Positions 16,166-26,062 of a stretch of 63,701 bases of DNA are shown piece after piece. Positions within the stretch are counted from its first letter, which is position 1. Each line of letters starts with the position of its first letter. Below the pieces are notes generated by a model. The model saw only the letters and a program-made list of their open reading frames with translations. It did not search any database and had not been told where the DNA came from. A program made the translations under genes and the position numbers. The DNA is taken from assembly GCA_019695055.1 (NCBI GenBank), contig JAIBAT010000073.1, forward strand, positions 1 to 63,701. Direction: 5' to 3'. This DNA comes from Candidatus Sumerlaeaceae bacterium. GTDB taxonomy: Bacteria > Sumerlaeota > Sumerlaeia > Sumerlaeales > Sumerlaeaceae.

Positions 16166-18463
16166 ATGGCCGAGAAGATCAAAGTCACCATTGACGGTAC
16201 TGAGCACGAGGTGGAGGCGGGCGAGAACATCCTGCAGGTCTGCCTCGACAAGGGTATGCTTATCCCCCATTTCTGTTACCACGAAGCCATGGGGCCGCTG
16301 GGCGCCTGCCGGCTGTGCGCGGCGAACATCGCGCCTGCAGCGGACAAGCCGGGTCGGCTGGAAATGACCTGCATGACGCGGGCCTCGGCGGGGATGGTGA
16401 TCAACGTCAACGACGAGTACGCGACGAAATTCCGCAAGTCCGTCATCGAGGACCTGATGCTGAACCATCCGCACGACTGCCCGGTTTGCGATGAGGGTGG
16501 CGAGTGCATGCTCCAGGACATGACGGTGATTACGGAGCATCAGCACCGCCGGACGCGATTCCCGAAGCGTACCTGGAAGAACCAGTACCTCGGACCACTG
16601 GTGCACCATGAGATGAATCGGTGCATCACGTGCTACCGTTGCGTGCGCTATTATGGCGATTACGCGCTGGGCAGCGATTTGGGGGCTTATGGTTCGCGCA
16701 ACCGGGTTTACTTTGGGCGCCTGAACGACGGAGTTCTCGAGAGCGAGTTTTCGGGGAACCTGATTGACGTTTGCCCGACGGGTGTTTTCACCAACAAGCG
16801 ATTCCGTGAAGTTTACACGCGTCCGTGGGATTTGCAGACGGCACGCTCGGTGTGCGTGAGCTGCAGCGTGGGGTGCAATGTGCTGCCGGGCTTCCGTCAC
16901 ACAGACCTTCGCCGCATCAAGCCAGCCGAGAACGATGCAGTGAACAAGTATTTCATGTGCGATCGCGGGCGGTACGGCGGTGAGTTTGTGAATCTGCCGT
17001 CAAGGTTGTCAGATGCGCGCGTCAGCGGAACTTCCATGATGACCGAGGATGGGATTGATGCGGTCGCGGCGCAGTTGAAAGACATCGCCACGAAGCACGG
17101 CGCCGGGGCCATTGCGGGGCTGGGCTCGCAGAGGGCGAGTTTGGAGGCCAATGCCGCGCTGACCGCGGTGCTGAAGGCCCTTGGAAGCGATCGCGTCGCC
17201 TGCTTTGGCTCACAGGCGGATAGAGAAGCGGCGCGGCTGGCAGCCAGCATCACGGCAAGCCGGGAACTGCCGACGCCTTCGCTGCCGGGTTTGGAGAAAG
17301 CCGATTTCGTGTTAAGCGTGGGCGGCGACCTGACAGCCGAGGCTCCGATGCTGGACCTCGCGATTCGGCAAGCGGTCCGGCAGAAGGCCCCGTTGTTTAT
17401 TGTTTCGCCACGGGCGGGTTCGCTGGACAAATTTGCGACCGCGTCCCTGCGGACGGCGCCGGGCACGGAAGCAGGTATTGTGAAGGAAATTGCGGCGGGA
17501 GGCGGGAAGGACTTTGTGGCGCAGGTGGCCACGGCGCTTAAGTCTGCGAAGAGCCCCGTGATTCTGTGCAGCACTTTGCATGGCGATGCGGCGCTGGTTG
17601 GTGCCGTGTATCAGTTGGCGAAGTCTGCGAATACTGCGGACAGGCCGTGCGGATTGGCTTACTATTACAAGAGCGCCAATACCGCGGGTGTCGCGCTTGC
17701 CCGAAAGGATGAATCGCCGGAAGCGATAGCGGCGGATGCGAAATCGGGGAAGATCAAGGCCCTGGTGGTGCTGGAGCGAAATGCCGCGGCCGAGCCGGCG
17801 TTGGCGGAGGCCATCGCGCAGTGCGAGTATGTGGTGGCGATCGATTGCTACGAGAATGCCACGACCAATGATGCGAGTGCGGTCCTGCCGTGTGTGGCCC
17901 ATTATCAGAGCTTCGGAACGATTCTTAATTTTGAGGGGCGCGCTCAGCATTTCAGCGGGCTGAACATACCGGGGTCGGCGACCATGGCCAGCAGCGAGGT
18001 TCTCCTGAACATTGCGGAACGGCTGGGTGCTTCGGAGATTATCCAAGGGTTGGATTTCCACGACGTTTACGACATAACGACGGAGTCGGGCAAGGCCGTG
18101 GACGGGATCCGCACGGGAGATTCGGGAGCATTGGTAAAATCAGATTCCAAACCAACCGCTCCCCCGTCGGCCAAGCCTGCGTCAACGGGTATGGTTGCAT
18201 GGCATATTCATCATACTTTCGGTTCCGAGGAACTGAGCGCGATGTCGCCGCCGATTGCGGAGCTTGCGCCTGCGGCGGGACTTGAATTGAACCCTGAGGA
18301 CGCGAAGTCCCGCAATCTGTCGGATGGCCAGAACGCAGACCTTACCAAGGAATTTGGTGTCAGCGGCCTGCTTACGGTGAATGCTGGGCTCGCCAAAGGA
18401 ACGCTCGGAATTCGCGTCATTCAAACTGCTGTTTCAGCCCCACGCAAGGAGGTCACGGCTTGA
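16166..18463 (+). CDS. nuoG: NADH-quinone oxidoreductase subunit G
   Basis: Largest peripheral subunit, 765 residues, carrying several Fe-S clusters. The N-terminal ferredoxin domain has a [2Fe-2S] set (HFCYHEAMGPLGACRLC). Next come CPVCDEGGECMLQD and CITCYRCVRYYGD for the [4Fe-4S] clusters N5 and N4. CVSCSVGCNV plus a distal CDRGRYGG supplies the four cysteines of the extra cluster N7, which is present only in some bacteria. The C-terminal half is molybdopterin-oxidoreductase-like but degenerate, as usual for NuoG. The stop overlaps the TTG start of nuoH. Confidence 0.93.
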   Translation: MAEKIKVTIDGTEHEVEAGENILQVCLDKGMLIPHFCYHEAMGPLGACRLCAANIAPAADKPGRLEMTCMTRASAGMVINVNDEYATKFRKSVIEDLMLNHPHDCPVCDEGGECMLQDMTVITEHQHRRTRFPKRTWKNQYLGPLVHHEMNRCITCYRCVRYYGDYALGSDLGAYGSRNRVYFGRLNDGVLESEFSGNLIDVCPTGVFTNKRFREVYTRPWDLQTARSVCVSCSVGCNVLPGFRHTDLRRIKPAENDAVNKYFMCDRGRYGGEFVNLPSRLSDARVSGTSMMTEDGIDAVAAQLKDIATKHGAGAIAGLGSQRASLEANAALTAVLKALGSDRVACFGSQADREAARLAASITASRELPTPSLPGLEKADFVLSVGGDLTAEAPMLDLAIRQAVRQKAPLFIVSPRAGSLDKFATASLRTAPGTEAGIVKEIAAGGGKDFVAQVATALKSAKSPVILCSTLHGDAALVGAVYQLAKSANTADRPCGLAYYYKSANTAGVALARKDESPEAIAADAKSGKIKALVVLERNAAAEPALAEAIAQCEYVVAIDCYENATTNDASAVLPCVAHYQSFGTILNFEGRAQHFSGLNIPGSATMASSEVLLNIAERLGASEIIQGLDFHDVYDITTESGKAVDGIRTGDSGALVKSDSKPTAPPSAKPASTGMVAWHIHHTFGSEELSAMSPPIAELAPAAGLELNPEDAKSRNLSDGQNADLTKEFGVSGLLTVNAGLAKGTLGIRVIQTAVSAPRKEVTA

Positions 18464-19515
18464 AAGACTTCTGGCATGTCATAAACACCCTGCCCCAGGA
18501 GCAGTGGCCGCCGCTTTACTCGGCGATCCAGTCGTTGATCCTGGGAGGCGTGATTGTTGGCGCCCTGCTGTCGGCCGCCGGCTATCTGGTGCTTCTGGAG
18601 CGCAAGGTGCTTGCCTGGATGCAGCATCGTGTGGGCCCGAACCGCTGCGGGCCGTTTGGTTTGCTGCAGCCGCTGGCCGACGTATTGAAGCTTCTCACGA
18701 AGGAGGATTCGCTGCCGCCGTTCGTGGACAAGTGGCTCTTTATTGCGGCGCCCGCAATCATCATGCTGACGGCGATTTTGTCCCTCGCCGTGGTTCCCTT
18801 CGGCCAGCCGCAGTGGCTAGTGGTCAAGGATTTGAATGTCGGGATCCTGTTTTTCCTGGCGCTGAGTTCGCTGGGCGTTTACAGCATCGTGCTTGCGGGT
18901 TGGAGCTCGAACAGCAAGTATGCAGCGCTGGGCGGGCTTCGTGCGACGGCCCAAATGATCAGTTATGAGTTGTCCATGAGCATGTCGCTTTTGGCAGCGG
19001 TCATGCTGGCTGGTTCGCTCAGCCTAAACAAGATTGTCGAAGCGCAAAGCAGCCTTTGGTTTGTGATTCTGCAGCCGCTTGGGTTCGTGATCTTTGTGAT
19101 CTCCGTAATCGCCGAGTCCCGCCGGGCGCCGTTTGACCTGCCGGAGGCGGAAAACGAAATCGTTGCGGGATTCCACACGGAGTACAGCAGCATGAAATTC
19201 GCGTTGTTCTTCCTGGGCGAATACGTGGCTGTTGTGTTGTTGAGTTTTGTAATTTCCACCATCTACCTTGGCGGTTACCACGGCTTGTTCGATATACCCT
19301 ATATCCCGGCCGCAATCGAAGGGCCGATTTGGCTGCTGGCCAAGGTGGGATTCTTCATTTTCTTCTTCATCTGGATTCGGGCCACCTACCCGCGTTTCCG
19401 CTATGATCACCTGATGGAGTTGGGGTGGAAGTATATGATCCCACTGTCCGTCTTGAACCTGATTGCCACCGCCGTTCTGATCATCCTGTTCCCCACTCTC
19501 GGCGGACACAAGTAA
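18460..19515 (+). CDS. nuoH: NADH-quinone oxidoreductase subunit H
   Basis: Membrane subunit that forms part of the quinone chamber and links to the peripheral arm, 351 residues with about eight helices. The loops ERKVLAWMQHRVGPNRCGP and PFDLPEAENEIVAGFHTEYS are diagnostic. The start is TTG at 18460, preceded by a near-perfect AAGGAGG at seven bases and overlapping the nuoG stop as TTGA. No other start fits the conserved N-terminus. Confidence 0.94.
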   Translation: MKDFWHVINTLPQEQWPPLYSAIQSLILGGVIVGALLSAAGYLVLLERKVLAWMQHRVGPNRCGPFGLLQPLADVLKLLTKEDSLPPFVDKWLFIAAPAIIMLTAILSLAVVPFGQPQWLVVKDLNVGILFFLALSSLGVYSIVLAGWSSNSKYAALGGLRATAQMISYELSMSMSLLAAVMLAGSLSLNKIVEAQSSLWFVILQPLGFVIFVISVIAESRRAPFDLPEAENEIVAGFHTEYSSMKFALFFLGEYVAVVLLSFVISTIYLGGYHGLFDIPYIPAAIEGPIWLLAKVGFFIFFFIWIRATYPRFRYDHLMELGWKYMIPLSVLNLIATAVLIILFPTLGGHK

Positions 19516-19530
19516 AGGAGACCGATCCCA

Positions 19531-20049
19531 ATGATCCGTGAAATGCTGACCGGCCTCAAGATTACCGCCCGCTATATGTTCCGGCGGCCCATTACAAATT
19601 TCTATCCGGAAGAGAAGCCGATGATTCCGCCGCGGTGGCGGGGGCGCATTGTGCTGACCTCTGACCCCGACGGCGAGGAGCGGTGTGTGGCTTGCTACCT
19701 GTGCCAGGCAGTGTGCCCGGTGCAGTGCATTGACTTGCAGGCAGAGAACCGTCCGGATGGACGCCGCGTCGCGAAGCGGTTCGACATTAATTTCGCCCGG
19801 TGTATTTTCTGCGGATTCTGCGAGGAAGCCTGTCCGACATACTCGATCCAATTGACGCCGGATTTCGAAATGGCGACGACGGTGCGTACCGATTTGGTCT
19901 ATCACAAGGAAGACCTGCAGATCAGCGGCACCGGAAAGCACCCGAATTACAGCTTCTGGCAAGTCTCCGGAGTCACGATCAAGGACAAAGAGAAGGGCGA
20001 GGCCATTAACGAGGCTGCGCCGTCCAATTATCGGAGCAACCTGCCATGA
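19531..20049 (+). CDS. nuoI: NADH-quinone oxidoreductase subunit I
   Basis: Ferredoxin-like subunit with two [4Fe-4S] clusters (N6a and N6b), 172 residues. Both motifs are intact: [12 protein letters not shown] (from Cys52) and [12 protein letters not shown] further on. AAAGGAGA lies nine bases before the ATG. The two sets carry electrons from NuoG towards NuoB. The stop overlaps the nuoJ start. Confidence 0.95.
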   Translation: MIREMLTGLKITARYMFRRPITNFYPEEKPMIPPRWRGRIVLTSDPDGEERCVACYLCQAVCPVQCIDLQAENRPDGRRVAKRFDINFARCIFCGFCEEACPTYSIQLTPDFEMATTVRTDLVYHKEDLQISGTGKHPNYSFWQVSGVTIKDKEKGEAINEAAPSNYRSNLP

Positions 20050-20573
20050 TGCAAATCCTCATGTTTTATCCGTCGGCGGTCATCGCGGTGATTACGACAT
20101 TGATGGTCATTTTCAGCAAGAATCCGGTCTATGCGGTGCTTTACCTTATCATGTCTCTATTTGCAGTTTCGATGGTATTTTGGTCGCTTGGGTCCCCTTT
20201 TCTCGCGATGGTGGAAATTATCATCTATGCGGGCGCAATCATGGTGCTGTTCCTCTTTGTGGTGATGATGCTTAACCTGGGACAGAGGCGGGTGGATGAG
20301 GACCTTCGCCCCCCGAGTGGCAAGGCGCTCATCCTTCCCGGCATTTTTGCGACAATCCTGCTGGTACAAACCATTGCCTGCCTGATGGCCGGGCACCCGC
20401 AGGGAGGGACACAGCTGCTGAACGATCCGGTTGCCCTGGGTCACGCGATGTATGAAAAGCATTACCTGGGTGTGAAATTGGCGGCCATCATACTGCTGAT
20501 TGGAAGCATCGGCGGCATGCACCTCGGCCGCGCGGCGTCTTTTCCCGACACCAAGGAGAAGGATCTCCTATGA
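20046..20573 (+). CDS. nuoJ: NADH-quinone oxidoreductase subunit J
   Basis: Membrane subunit of complex I, 175 residues with about five helices. [14 protein letters not shown] near the start and [20 protein letters not shown], containing the pi-bulge helix glycine, are typical. Start is ATG at 20046 (second ATG directly after); it overlaps the nuoI stop. A charged loop and the short [18 protein letters not shown] helix close the protein. The stop overlaps nuoK as ATGA. Confidence 0.93.
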   Translation: MMQILMFYPSAVIAVITTLMVIFSKNPVYAVLYLIMSLFAVSMVFWSLGSPFLAMVEIIIYAGAIMVLFLFVVMMLNLGQRRVDEDLRPPSGKALILPGIFATILLVQTIACLMAGHPQGGTQLLNDPVALGHAMYEKHYLGVKLAAIILLIGSIGGMHLGRAASFPDTKEKDLL

Positions 20574-20875
20574 TACCTGCCTACCATGCGTTGATACTGT
20601 CGGGGATTCTGTTTTGCATTGGGATCGTGGGAGTCATTGCGCGACGCAATCTGCTGTTTGTGCTGATGTCGATTGAGATCATGATGAATGCTGCGGGACT
20701 GGCCTTTGTGGCGGGTTCGGCCATTCACGGTTCGTATGACGGGCAAATCTTCTTTATTTTCATTCTACCTGTGGCAGCGGCGGAGGTGGCCATTGGGCTC
20801 GCGTTGGCGCTGCTGCTTTATCAAAAATACAAAACGCTCGATCTGTGGGTTATTGCCCGCAGCAAGGAGGAGTAG
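20570..20875 (+). CDS. nuoK: NADH-quinone oxidoreductase subunit K
   Basis: Small proton-channel subunit of complex I, 101 residues with three helices. The two conserved membrane glutamates are visible, one in MSIEIMMNAAGLAFV and one in VAAAEVAIGLAL, which form the hydrophilic axis. Normal length for the family. The ATG overlaps the nuoJ stop, and a GGAGG just before its own stop codon serves the next gene. Confidence 0.95.
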   Translation: MIPAYHALILSGILFCIGIVGVIARRNLLFVLMSIEIMMNAAGLAFVAGSAIHGSYDGQIFFIFILPVAAAEVAIGLALALLLYQKYKTLDLWVIARSKEE

Positions 20876-20878
20876 GGA

Positions 20879-22882
20879 GTGTTCGTTCATAACGGCATTC
20901 CAGCATTGTGGGTGATTCCCGCGCTGCCGGCGCTGGGTGCACTCATCATATTTCTGTTTTCCAAGGCGATGTCGCCACAGACGGCAGGGCGTATTGCCTG
21001 CGGCGCGGTGGGACTTTGCTTTGGGTGGGTTGCTTTCTGTTCTTCTTCATTGCTGGGGTTGCCCTCGGCCGACGCGCATAATGCCCCATATTTTCACCAG
21101 GAATTGTGGACCTGGTTGAGCGCCGGAATTGTTCAGTCGAAGGTGGCGTTCCTCTTTGACCGGGTTTCCATGGTGTTTACGATCATTGTCTCGGGTGTTG
21201 GGTTTCTCATTCACCTCTACTCGTATGCTTATATGGATGACGACGAAGGCGAGCGACGTTACTTCGGCTACCTGAACCTGTTTGTTGCGTCGATGCTCAT
21301 CCTTGTCACGGCAGACAATGCCTTTTTCATGTTCATGGGCTGGGAGGGCGTGGGTGCCTGCTCCTTCTTCCTCATTGGGCACTATTACTCGAAGTCCGAG
21401 AATTGCGCTGCCGCCACGAAGGCCTTCCTTGTCACGAGGCTGGGGGACATCTTCCTGATTCTTGGACTTCTTCTTTGCGCAAAGTTGGTGGGTGTCTCGT
21501 TTCTCAACCTGTCCGGATTTGAGTCGGTCAAGGAAATGGAAGTCGTTAAGGGCGGATGGGGCATGAGTGGCCATGCACTGTTGACCATTGCGGCGCTGTT
21601 GCTATTGGCAGGAGCCGCTGGCAAGAGTGCACAGCTTCCCCTGCAAACCTGGTTGCCGGATGCCATGGCTGGCCCGACACCGGTCAGCGCACTTATCCAC
21701 GCGGCTACAATGGTGACTGCCGGGGTTTACCTGATCGCCCGTTTCCACATCCTTTTCGTGGCATCGGGTACAGGCATGACGGCTGTGGCAATCGTGGGGG
21801 CCGCTACAGCGTTCTATGCGGCGACCTGCGCCTGCGTGCAGACCGATATCAAGCGTATCCTCGCCTACTCCACTATCAGTCAGATTGGCTACATGGTGCT
21901 GGGTCTTGGCGTGGGTGCATTCTCACTGGGCCTGTTCCACTTCTTCACCCATGCCTTCTACAAGGCGTGCTTGTTCCTCGCGTCGGGGACGGTCATTCAC
22001 TCACTGCACCACGAGCAGAACATCTATAACATGGGCGGATTGAAATCGAAGCTGAAGGGTACTTTTGCTGCCTTCCTGCTTGGCTCTGCTGCGTTGGCAG
22101 GATTCCCTGGAACATCGGGCTTTTTTAGCAAGGATGCCATTCTCTGGTCCGCACTGACTACTGGCTTTGGAAACCCCGTATTCTATGGTGTCGGACTTGT
22201 TACCGCGTTCCTCACAGCCGTTTACTCCTTCCGTTTGATCTTCGTGGTCTTCTACGGTGCCCCGCGAAAGGACATCCATGTCCACCACCCCAGCCCTTTG
22301 CTGGTTTGGCCATTGCTGGTCCTGGCCTTTTTCGCGGTGACCATTGGAGTGCTGAATCTGCCAGGTTTTGTGGGTTTCAAATCCCTGGCTTGGGAACACT
22401 TCTTCCACCCGATCTTCGGGGAATTCCAAGCCGAGCCCAAGGAGGGCTGGACACACGCCCACGAGGCCATTTTTGCACTCATTGGCGCGGCTGTGGCGCT
22501 GGGGGGCATCCTGGTTTCGTACACGTTGTTTGGACCCAATGCGAAAATGCTGCCTGAACCGGCGGGGAACATTGGCGACGTCGAGAATTCGACTCCCAAA
22601 CCCTACAAGTCGGCCCTGGCTAATTTCCTGTTCCACGGTTGGGGCATGGACCAGCTTTACGCGGCGGTGTTTGTGCGGCCCGTCAAGCGTCTCTCGATGA
22701 TCAATGCATGGGTGGACAAGGTTGTGGTGGACGGGGTTTATGAGCTTATTGGGGCCATTGTCCGGGCTTTCCACTCACTGGTGGTTTCCTTCCAGAACGG
22801 ACGGGTGGGTCGCTATGCAATGGTCATGCTATTCGGTGTAGTCGCCGTCACAATTCTCGTTATGTCCATCATCCCAAGGTAA
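20879..22882 (+). CDS. nuoL: NADH-quinone oxidoreductase subunit L
   Basis: Antiporter-like proton-pumping subunit at the distal end of the membrane arm, 667 residues with the long lateral C-terminal helix. MGWEGVGACSFFLIG holds the key membrane glutamate. LPLQTWLPDAMAGPTPVSALIHAATMV is split across the helix that carries the central channel residues. Start is GTG at 20879, with GGAGG placed upstream across the nuoK stop codon. The two genes are three bases apart. Confidence 0.94.
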   Translation: MFVHNGIPALWVIPALPALGALIIFLFSKAMSPQTAGRIACGAVGLCFGWVAFCSSSLLGLPSADAHNAPYFHQELWTWLSAGIVQSKVAFLFDRVSMVFTIIVSGVGFLIHLYSYAYMDDDEGERRYFGYLNLFVASMLILVTADNAFFMFMGWEGVGACSFFLIGHYYSKSENCAAATKAFLVTRLGDIFLILGLLLCAKLVGVSFLNLSGFESVKEMEVVKGGWGMSGHALLTIAALLLLAGAAGKSAQLPLQTWLPDAMAGPTPVSALIHAATMVTAGVYLIARFHILFVASGTGMTAVAIVGAATAFYAATCACVQTDIKRILAYSTISQIGYMVLGLGVGAFSLGLFHFFTHAFYKACLFLASGTVIHSLHHEQNIYNMGGLKSKLKGTFAAFLLGSAALAGFPGTSGFFSKDAILWSALTTGFGNPVFYGVGLVTAFLTAVYSFRLIFVVFYGAPRKDIHVHHPSPLLVWPLLVLAFFAVTIGVLNLPGFVGFKSLAWEHFFHPIFGEFQAEPKEGWTHAHEAIFALIGAAVALGGILVSYTLFGPNAKMLPEPAGNIGDVENSTPKPYKSALANFLFHGWGMDQLYAAVFVRPVKRLSMINAWVDKVVVDGVYELIGAIVRAFHSLVVSFQNGRVGRYAMVMLFGVVAVTILVMSIIPR

Positions 22883-22892
22883 ACGCAACGGA

Positions 22893-24488
22893 ATGACTCT
22901 CTTATCCTACATACTCATCACGCCGGTCGCCGGGGCCGTCATTACAGGCCTGGCGGGGCGTGTGAACGGCCTGAGCGCACGAATGTCGGCCATGTTTTTC
23001 ATGCTTGTTGGCCTGGTCCTGTCCACGATGCTGATGATCACTGTCGAAGGCGGGACACTGGTCGAGAAGCACGCTTGGTTCCCGGCCCTTGGGGCGACGT
23101 TCCACCTCGAAGCCGATGGCCTCGGAGCGCTGATGGTCCTGCTCACGGCCATTATTGGCGTGATCGCTGTGCTCATTTCCTGGCACGACATTAATGAGAA
23201 GGTTGGGGCGTTCCACGTCTGGGTTCTGCTCCTGCAGACGGGTATCCTGCTCGTTTTCATGGCGCGCGACATGTTGCTCTTCTATTTTGGCTGGGAGCTC
23301 ATGCTTATCCCGATGTTCTTTATCATCGGAGTCTGGGGCCACGAAGACAAGCTCTACTCGGCCATCAAGTTCTTCCTGTTCACGTTCACAGGAAGTATCT
23401 TCCTGCTTCTGGCGCTGCTCTATGTTTATTTTGCCCACGCCGCGCAAACTGGCCAATACAGCTTCGACTTTGCCGATCTGTTGGCCACCAAGTTAACAGG
23501 CAAGGAACAGCGCCTGATCTTCCTTGGGATGTTCATCGGATTTGCAGTCAAAGTACCCCTGTTTCCGTTCCATACGTGGTTGCCCGACGCGCATACACAG
23601 GCGCCGACGGCCGGCAGCCTTATACTGGCGGGCGTCCTGCTAAAAACAGGTGTTTATGGTATCATGCGGTTTGTCTTTCCGCTGGTCCCCGTCGGCGTTG
23701 CTGCCTACACGAAACTCGGTATAGCCCTGTCAGTTATCGGAATTTTCTATGGTGCGCTGGCGGCCTTCTCCCAGCGAGATTTCAAGCGTTTGGTCGCTTA
23801 TTCGAGTATCAGCCACCTTGGTTTCGTTACGCTGGGCCTCTTTGTTGGCAATGCGTCGGGTTACCAGGGAGCTGTGCTCCAGATGGTCAACCACGGCCTC
23901 GCGACCGGCGGGTTGTTCCTCATCGCCGGAATCCTTCAGGAGCGCACCCACACGCGTAGCTTTGAGATGTTTGGTGGCCTGTGGAAGCAGATGCCGACCA
24001 TGGGCGCGTTCCTCCTGTTTTTTGCAATGGCATCCCTTGGAATTCCCGGCACTGGCAACTTCGTAGGTGAGTTTTATGTGATTGCAGGCGCCTTCCTGAA
24101 GAAGTGGTGGCTCGGTGCGGTGACAAGCATGGGCGTGCTATTTGCCGCCATGTATTCGCTGCGCGTCTTTCTTGCCACAATGCATGGGCCTGAGTCGGTC
24201 ACTTTTAAGAAGCTACCGGACACAAACCTTCGTGAGAATGTTGCGCTGTTCTCCCTCGTCATCCTGCTGGTGGTAATTGGTTTCCGTCCCAGTCTGGTGA
24301 CCGCTCCCCTTTACTGGGGCGGTGACAAATTGGTGCCCCAGAAGGGGCGCAGCGCGGACCCCATAGGACAGCCGAAGAAGGAAGAGGCGTTTCAAACCCC
24401 AGCAAAGGATCCCAATTTGCAACAGAAGCCGGCCCAAACAGTTTATCTGCCTGGCGCAAGCCTAAGAGGCGGGGAGGCGGCGCTGTGA
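22893..24488 (+). CDS. nuoM: NADH-quinone oxidoreductase subunit M
   Basis: Second antiporter-like proton-pumping subunit, 531 residues and about fourteen helices. FYFGWELMLIPMFFIIG carries the conserved glutamate, and PLFPFHTWLPDAHTQAPTAG is the central channel motif specific to NuoM-like proteins. The hydrophilic C-terminal tail of about 50 residues is a little longer than usual. The stop overlaps the nuoN start as GTGA. Confidence 0.94.
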   Translation: MTLLSYILITPVAGAVITGLAGRVNGLSARMSAMFFMLVGLVLSTMLMITVEGGTLVEKHAWFPALGATFHLEADGLGALMVLLTAIIGVIAVLISWHDINEKVGAFHVWVLLLQTGILLVFMARDMLLFYFGWELMLIPMFFIIGVWGHEDKLYSAIKFFLFTFTGSIFLLLALLYVYFAHAAQTGQYSFDFADLLATKLTGKEQRLIFLGMFIGFAVKVPLFPFHTWLPDAHTQAPTAGSLILAGVLLKTGVYGIMRFVFPLVPVGVAAYTKLGIALSVIGIFYGALAAFSQRDFKRLVAYSSISHLGFVTLGLFVGNASGYQGAVLQMVNHGLATGGLFLIAGILQERTHTRSFEMFGGLWKQMPTMGAFLLFFAMASLGIPGTGNFVGEFYVIAGAFLKKWWLGAVTSMGVLFAAMYSLRVFLATMHGPESVTFKKLPDTNLRENVALFSLVILLVVIGFRPSLVTAPLYWGGDKLVPQKGRSADPIGQPKKEEAFQTPAKDPNLQQKPAQTVYLPGASLRGGEAAL

Positions 24489-25903
24489 GCGAAATACTTG
24501 CCCTGATGCCTGAAATCCTACTCTCCGTGGGTGGGACGGTTATTTTGTTGATAGCGGCAACGGCGCAGAACGCCAATATGCGGGATTTTGTGCGCTGGCT
24601 GGCCCTTTTCATTTCCCTGGGTGCTGGTTTCTCCCTTTATACCATGTCGCAAGAGTCCATGGCAGTGACCTCGAATGGATGGCTGCACACGACCCCGCTT
24701 GGCGTGGCCTTTGGGGTGATTTTCATGCTAATCCTCGCATGGACGTGTGTCGCGGGCTCGGTTCCCGAAAGTGACGGCGGGGAATGGTACGGGCTGCTAC
24801 TGCTGGCTGGTCTTGGAATGTTGACGCTGGCCCGCACGGCCAATCTCGGAGGCCTTTTCCTCGGGATCGAGATCCTATCGATTTCGCTCTACGTCCTGAT
24901 CGCTTTTGCGTACGATAGGAAGCTTTCGTTGCGGGCTGGTGCGATGTATCTCTTGTTGGCTGGTTTTGCCAGCAGCTTTCTGATCTTTGGGCTGGCCCTG
25001 ATCTACGTTCAATACGGCACCATCCAGATTGCAGAGTTGAGCAAGGCCTTTGAAGCCTCCATGGGACAGGCTGGAGATGGAAAACTCCCCCTCATTGCGA
25101 CTCTTGGTTTCGCCCTGTTTATCGTCGGAGTGGCCTTTAAATTGTCCGTGGTCCCCTTCCATATGTGGGCTGCGGAAGTCTACGAAGCCGCCCCGGGCGC
25201 GATTTCCGGGCTGATCGCCTCGGCCTCTAAAGGGGCAACCATTGCGGCCTTCCTCCCTTTCCTGTTCATTGTTCAAAAATACGGGCAGGTCCTTTGGATT
25301 CTGGCCGCCGCAAGCATGGTGGGGGGTAATCTCCTTGGCTTGCGTGAGACCCGTGTGAAGCGGATTCTCGCCTACTCCTCGATCGCCCACGTGGGATACC
25401 TGATGGTGGGCTATCTGGCGGGTCAGGCGGGAGTAGGAGTCACGGGTCAGAGCAGCGTGATCTTCTATGTGGCGGCCTACGCGTTGTCAATTCTGGGAGC
25501 ATTTGTCTGCATTTCGCTTCTGGAGCGCGAATCCACCCTGAGCCTTCGAGATCTCAAGGGCGTGGCTCGGCAAAGCCCGGTGGTGGCCTTTTGCCTGCTC
25601 GTGTTCGTTGCCAGCCTGGCCGGAATTCCACCGGCAATCGGGTTTGTAGGCAAGTTCCTGCTCTTCAATGCGGGTATTGGCGCCAAGTACTATTGGCTGG
25701 CTGGCATAGGGCTCCTCGGAAGCGCGATTGGCATCTACTACTACCTGCGAATCATCGTCTACCTGTTCATGATGCCGACGGAAGCCACGGATGTGCAGGT
25801 GCGCCATACGCCCCTCCAAAGCGCCATGCTGGTTGCCTCAGCTGCCACGGTTGTGATTCTGGGATGCGCGCCCCAACTGGTTTTTGATTTTCTTCGGTTT
25901 TAG
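24485..25903 (+). CDS. nuoN: NADH-quinone oxidoreductase subunit N
   Basis: Third antiporter-like subunit, 472 residues. GIEILSISLYVLIAF carries the membrane glutamate, FKLSVVPFHMWAAEVYEAAPG is the NuoN version of the channel motif, and ETRVKRILAYSSIAHVGYLM follows. Start is GTG at 24485 inside the end of nuoM. This closes the operon. No strong T-rich terminator hairpin was seen after it; a small GGGG...CCCC hairpin about 50 bases downstream has no T run. Confidence 0.94.
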   Translation: MSEILALMPEILLSVGGTVILLIAATAQNANMRDFVRWLALFISLGAGFSLYTMSQESMAVTSNGWLHTTPLGVAFGVIFMLILAWTCVAGSVPESDGGEWYGLLLLAGLGMLTLARTANLGGLFLGIEILSISLYVLIAFAYDRKLSLRAGAMYLLLAGFASSFLIFGLALIYVQYGTIQIAELSKAFEASMGQAGDGKLPLIATLGFALFIVGVAFKLSVVPFHMWAAEVYEAAPGAISGLIASASKGATIAAFLPFLFIVQKYGQVLWILAAASMVGGNLLGLRETRVKRILAYSSIAHVGYLMVGYLAGQAGVGVTGQSSVIFYVAAYALSILGAFVCISLLERESTLSLRDLKGVARQSPVVAFCLLVFVASLAGIPPAIGFVGKFLLFNAGIGAKYYWLAGIGLLGSAIGIYYYLRIIVYLFMMPTEATDVQVRHTPLQSAMLVASAATVVILGCAPQLVFDFLRF

Positions 25904-26062
25904 GCCTTAATTCGCCAAACCTCCCGGCCCCATGTGGAGTCTCAATTGCTGGGGCTAAACCCCGGTACGGCTGATAAAGATAAAATGCTTGTATTTGGCT
26001 GCACAACAGGGCTCATTTACCACGGCTTAGACAGGTGAAAGCCTGAGACGGATGGAGATGGA

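Noticed and set aside
14804..16900. A 698-codon open frame on the minus strand opposite nuoF and nuoG
   Set aside because: It is the antisense shadow of two strongly conserved genes. Its protein is His/Arg-rich with no domain or ribosome site.
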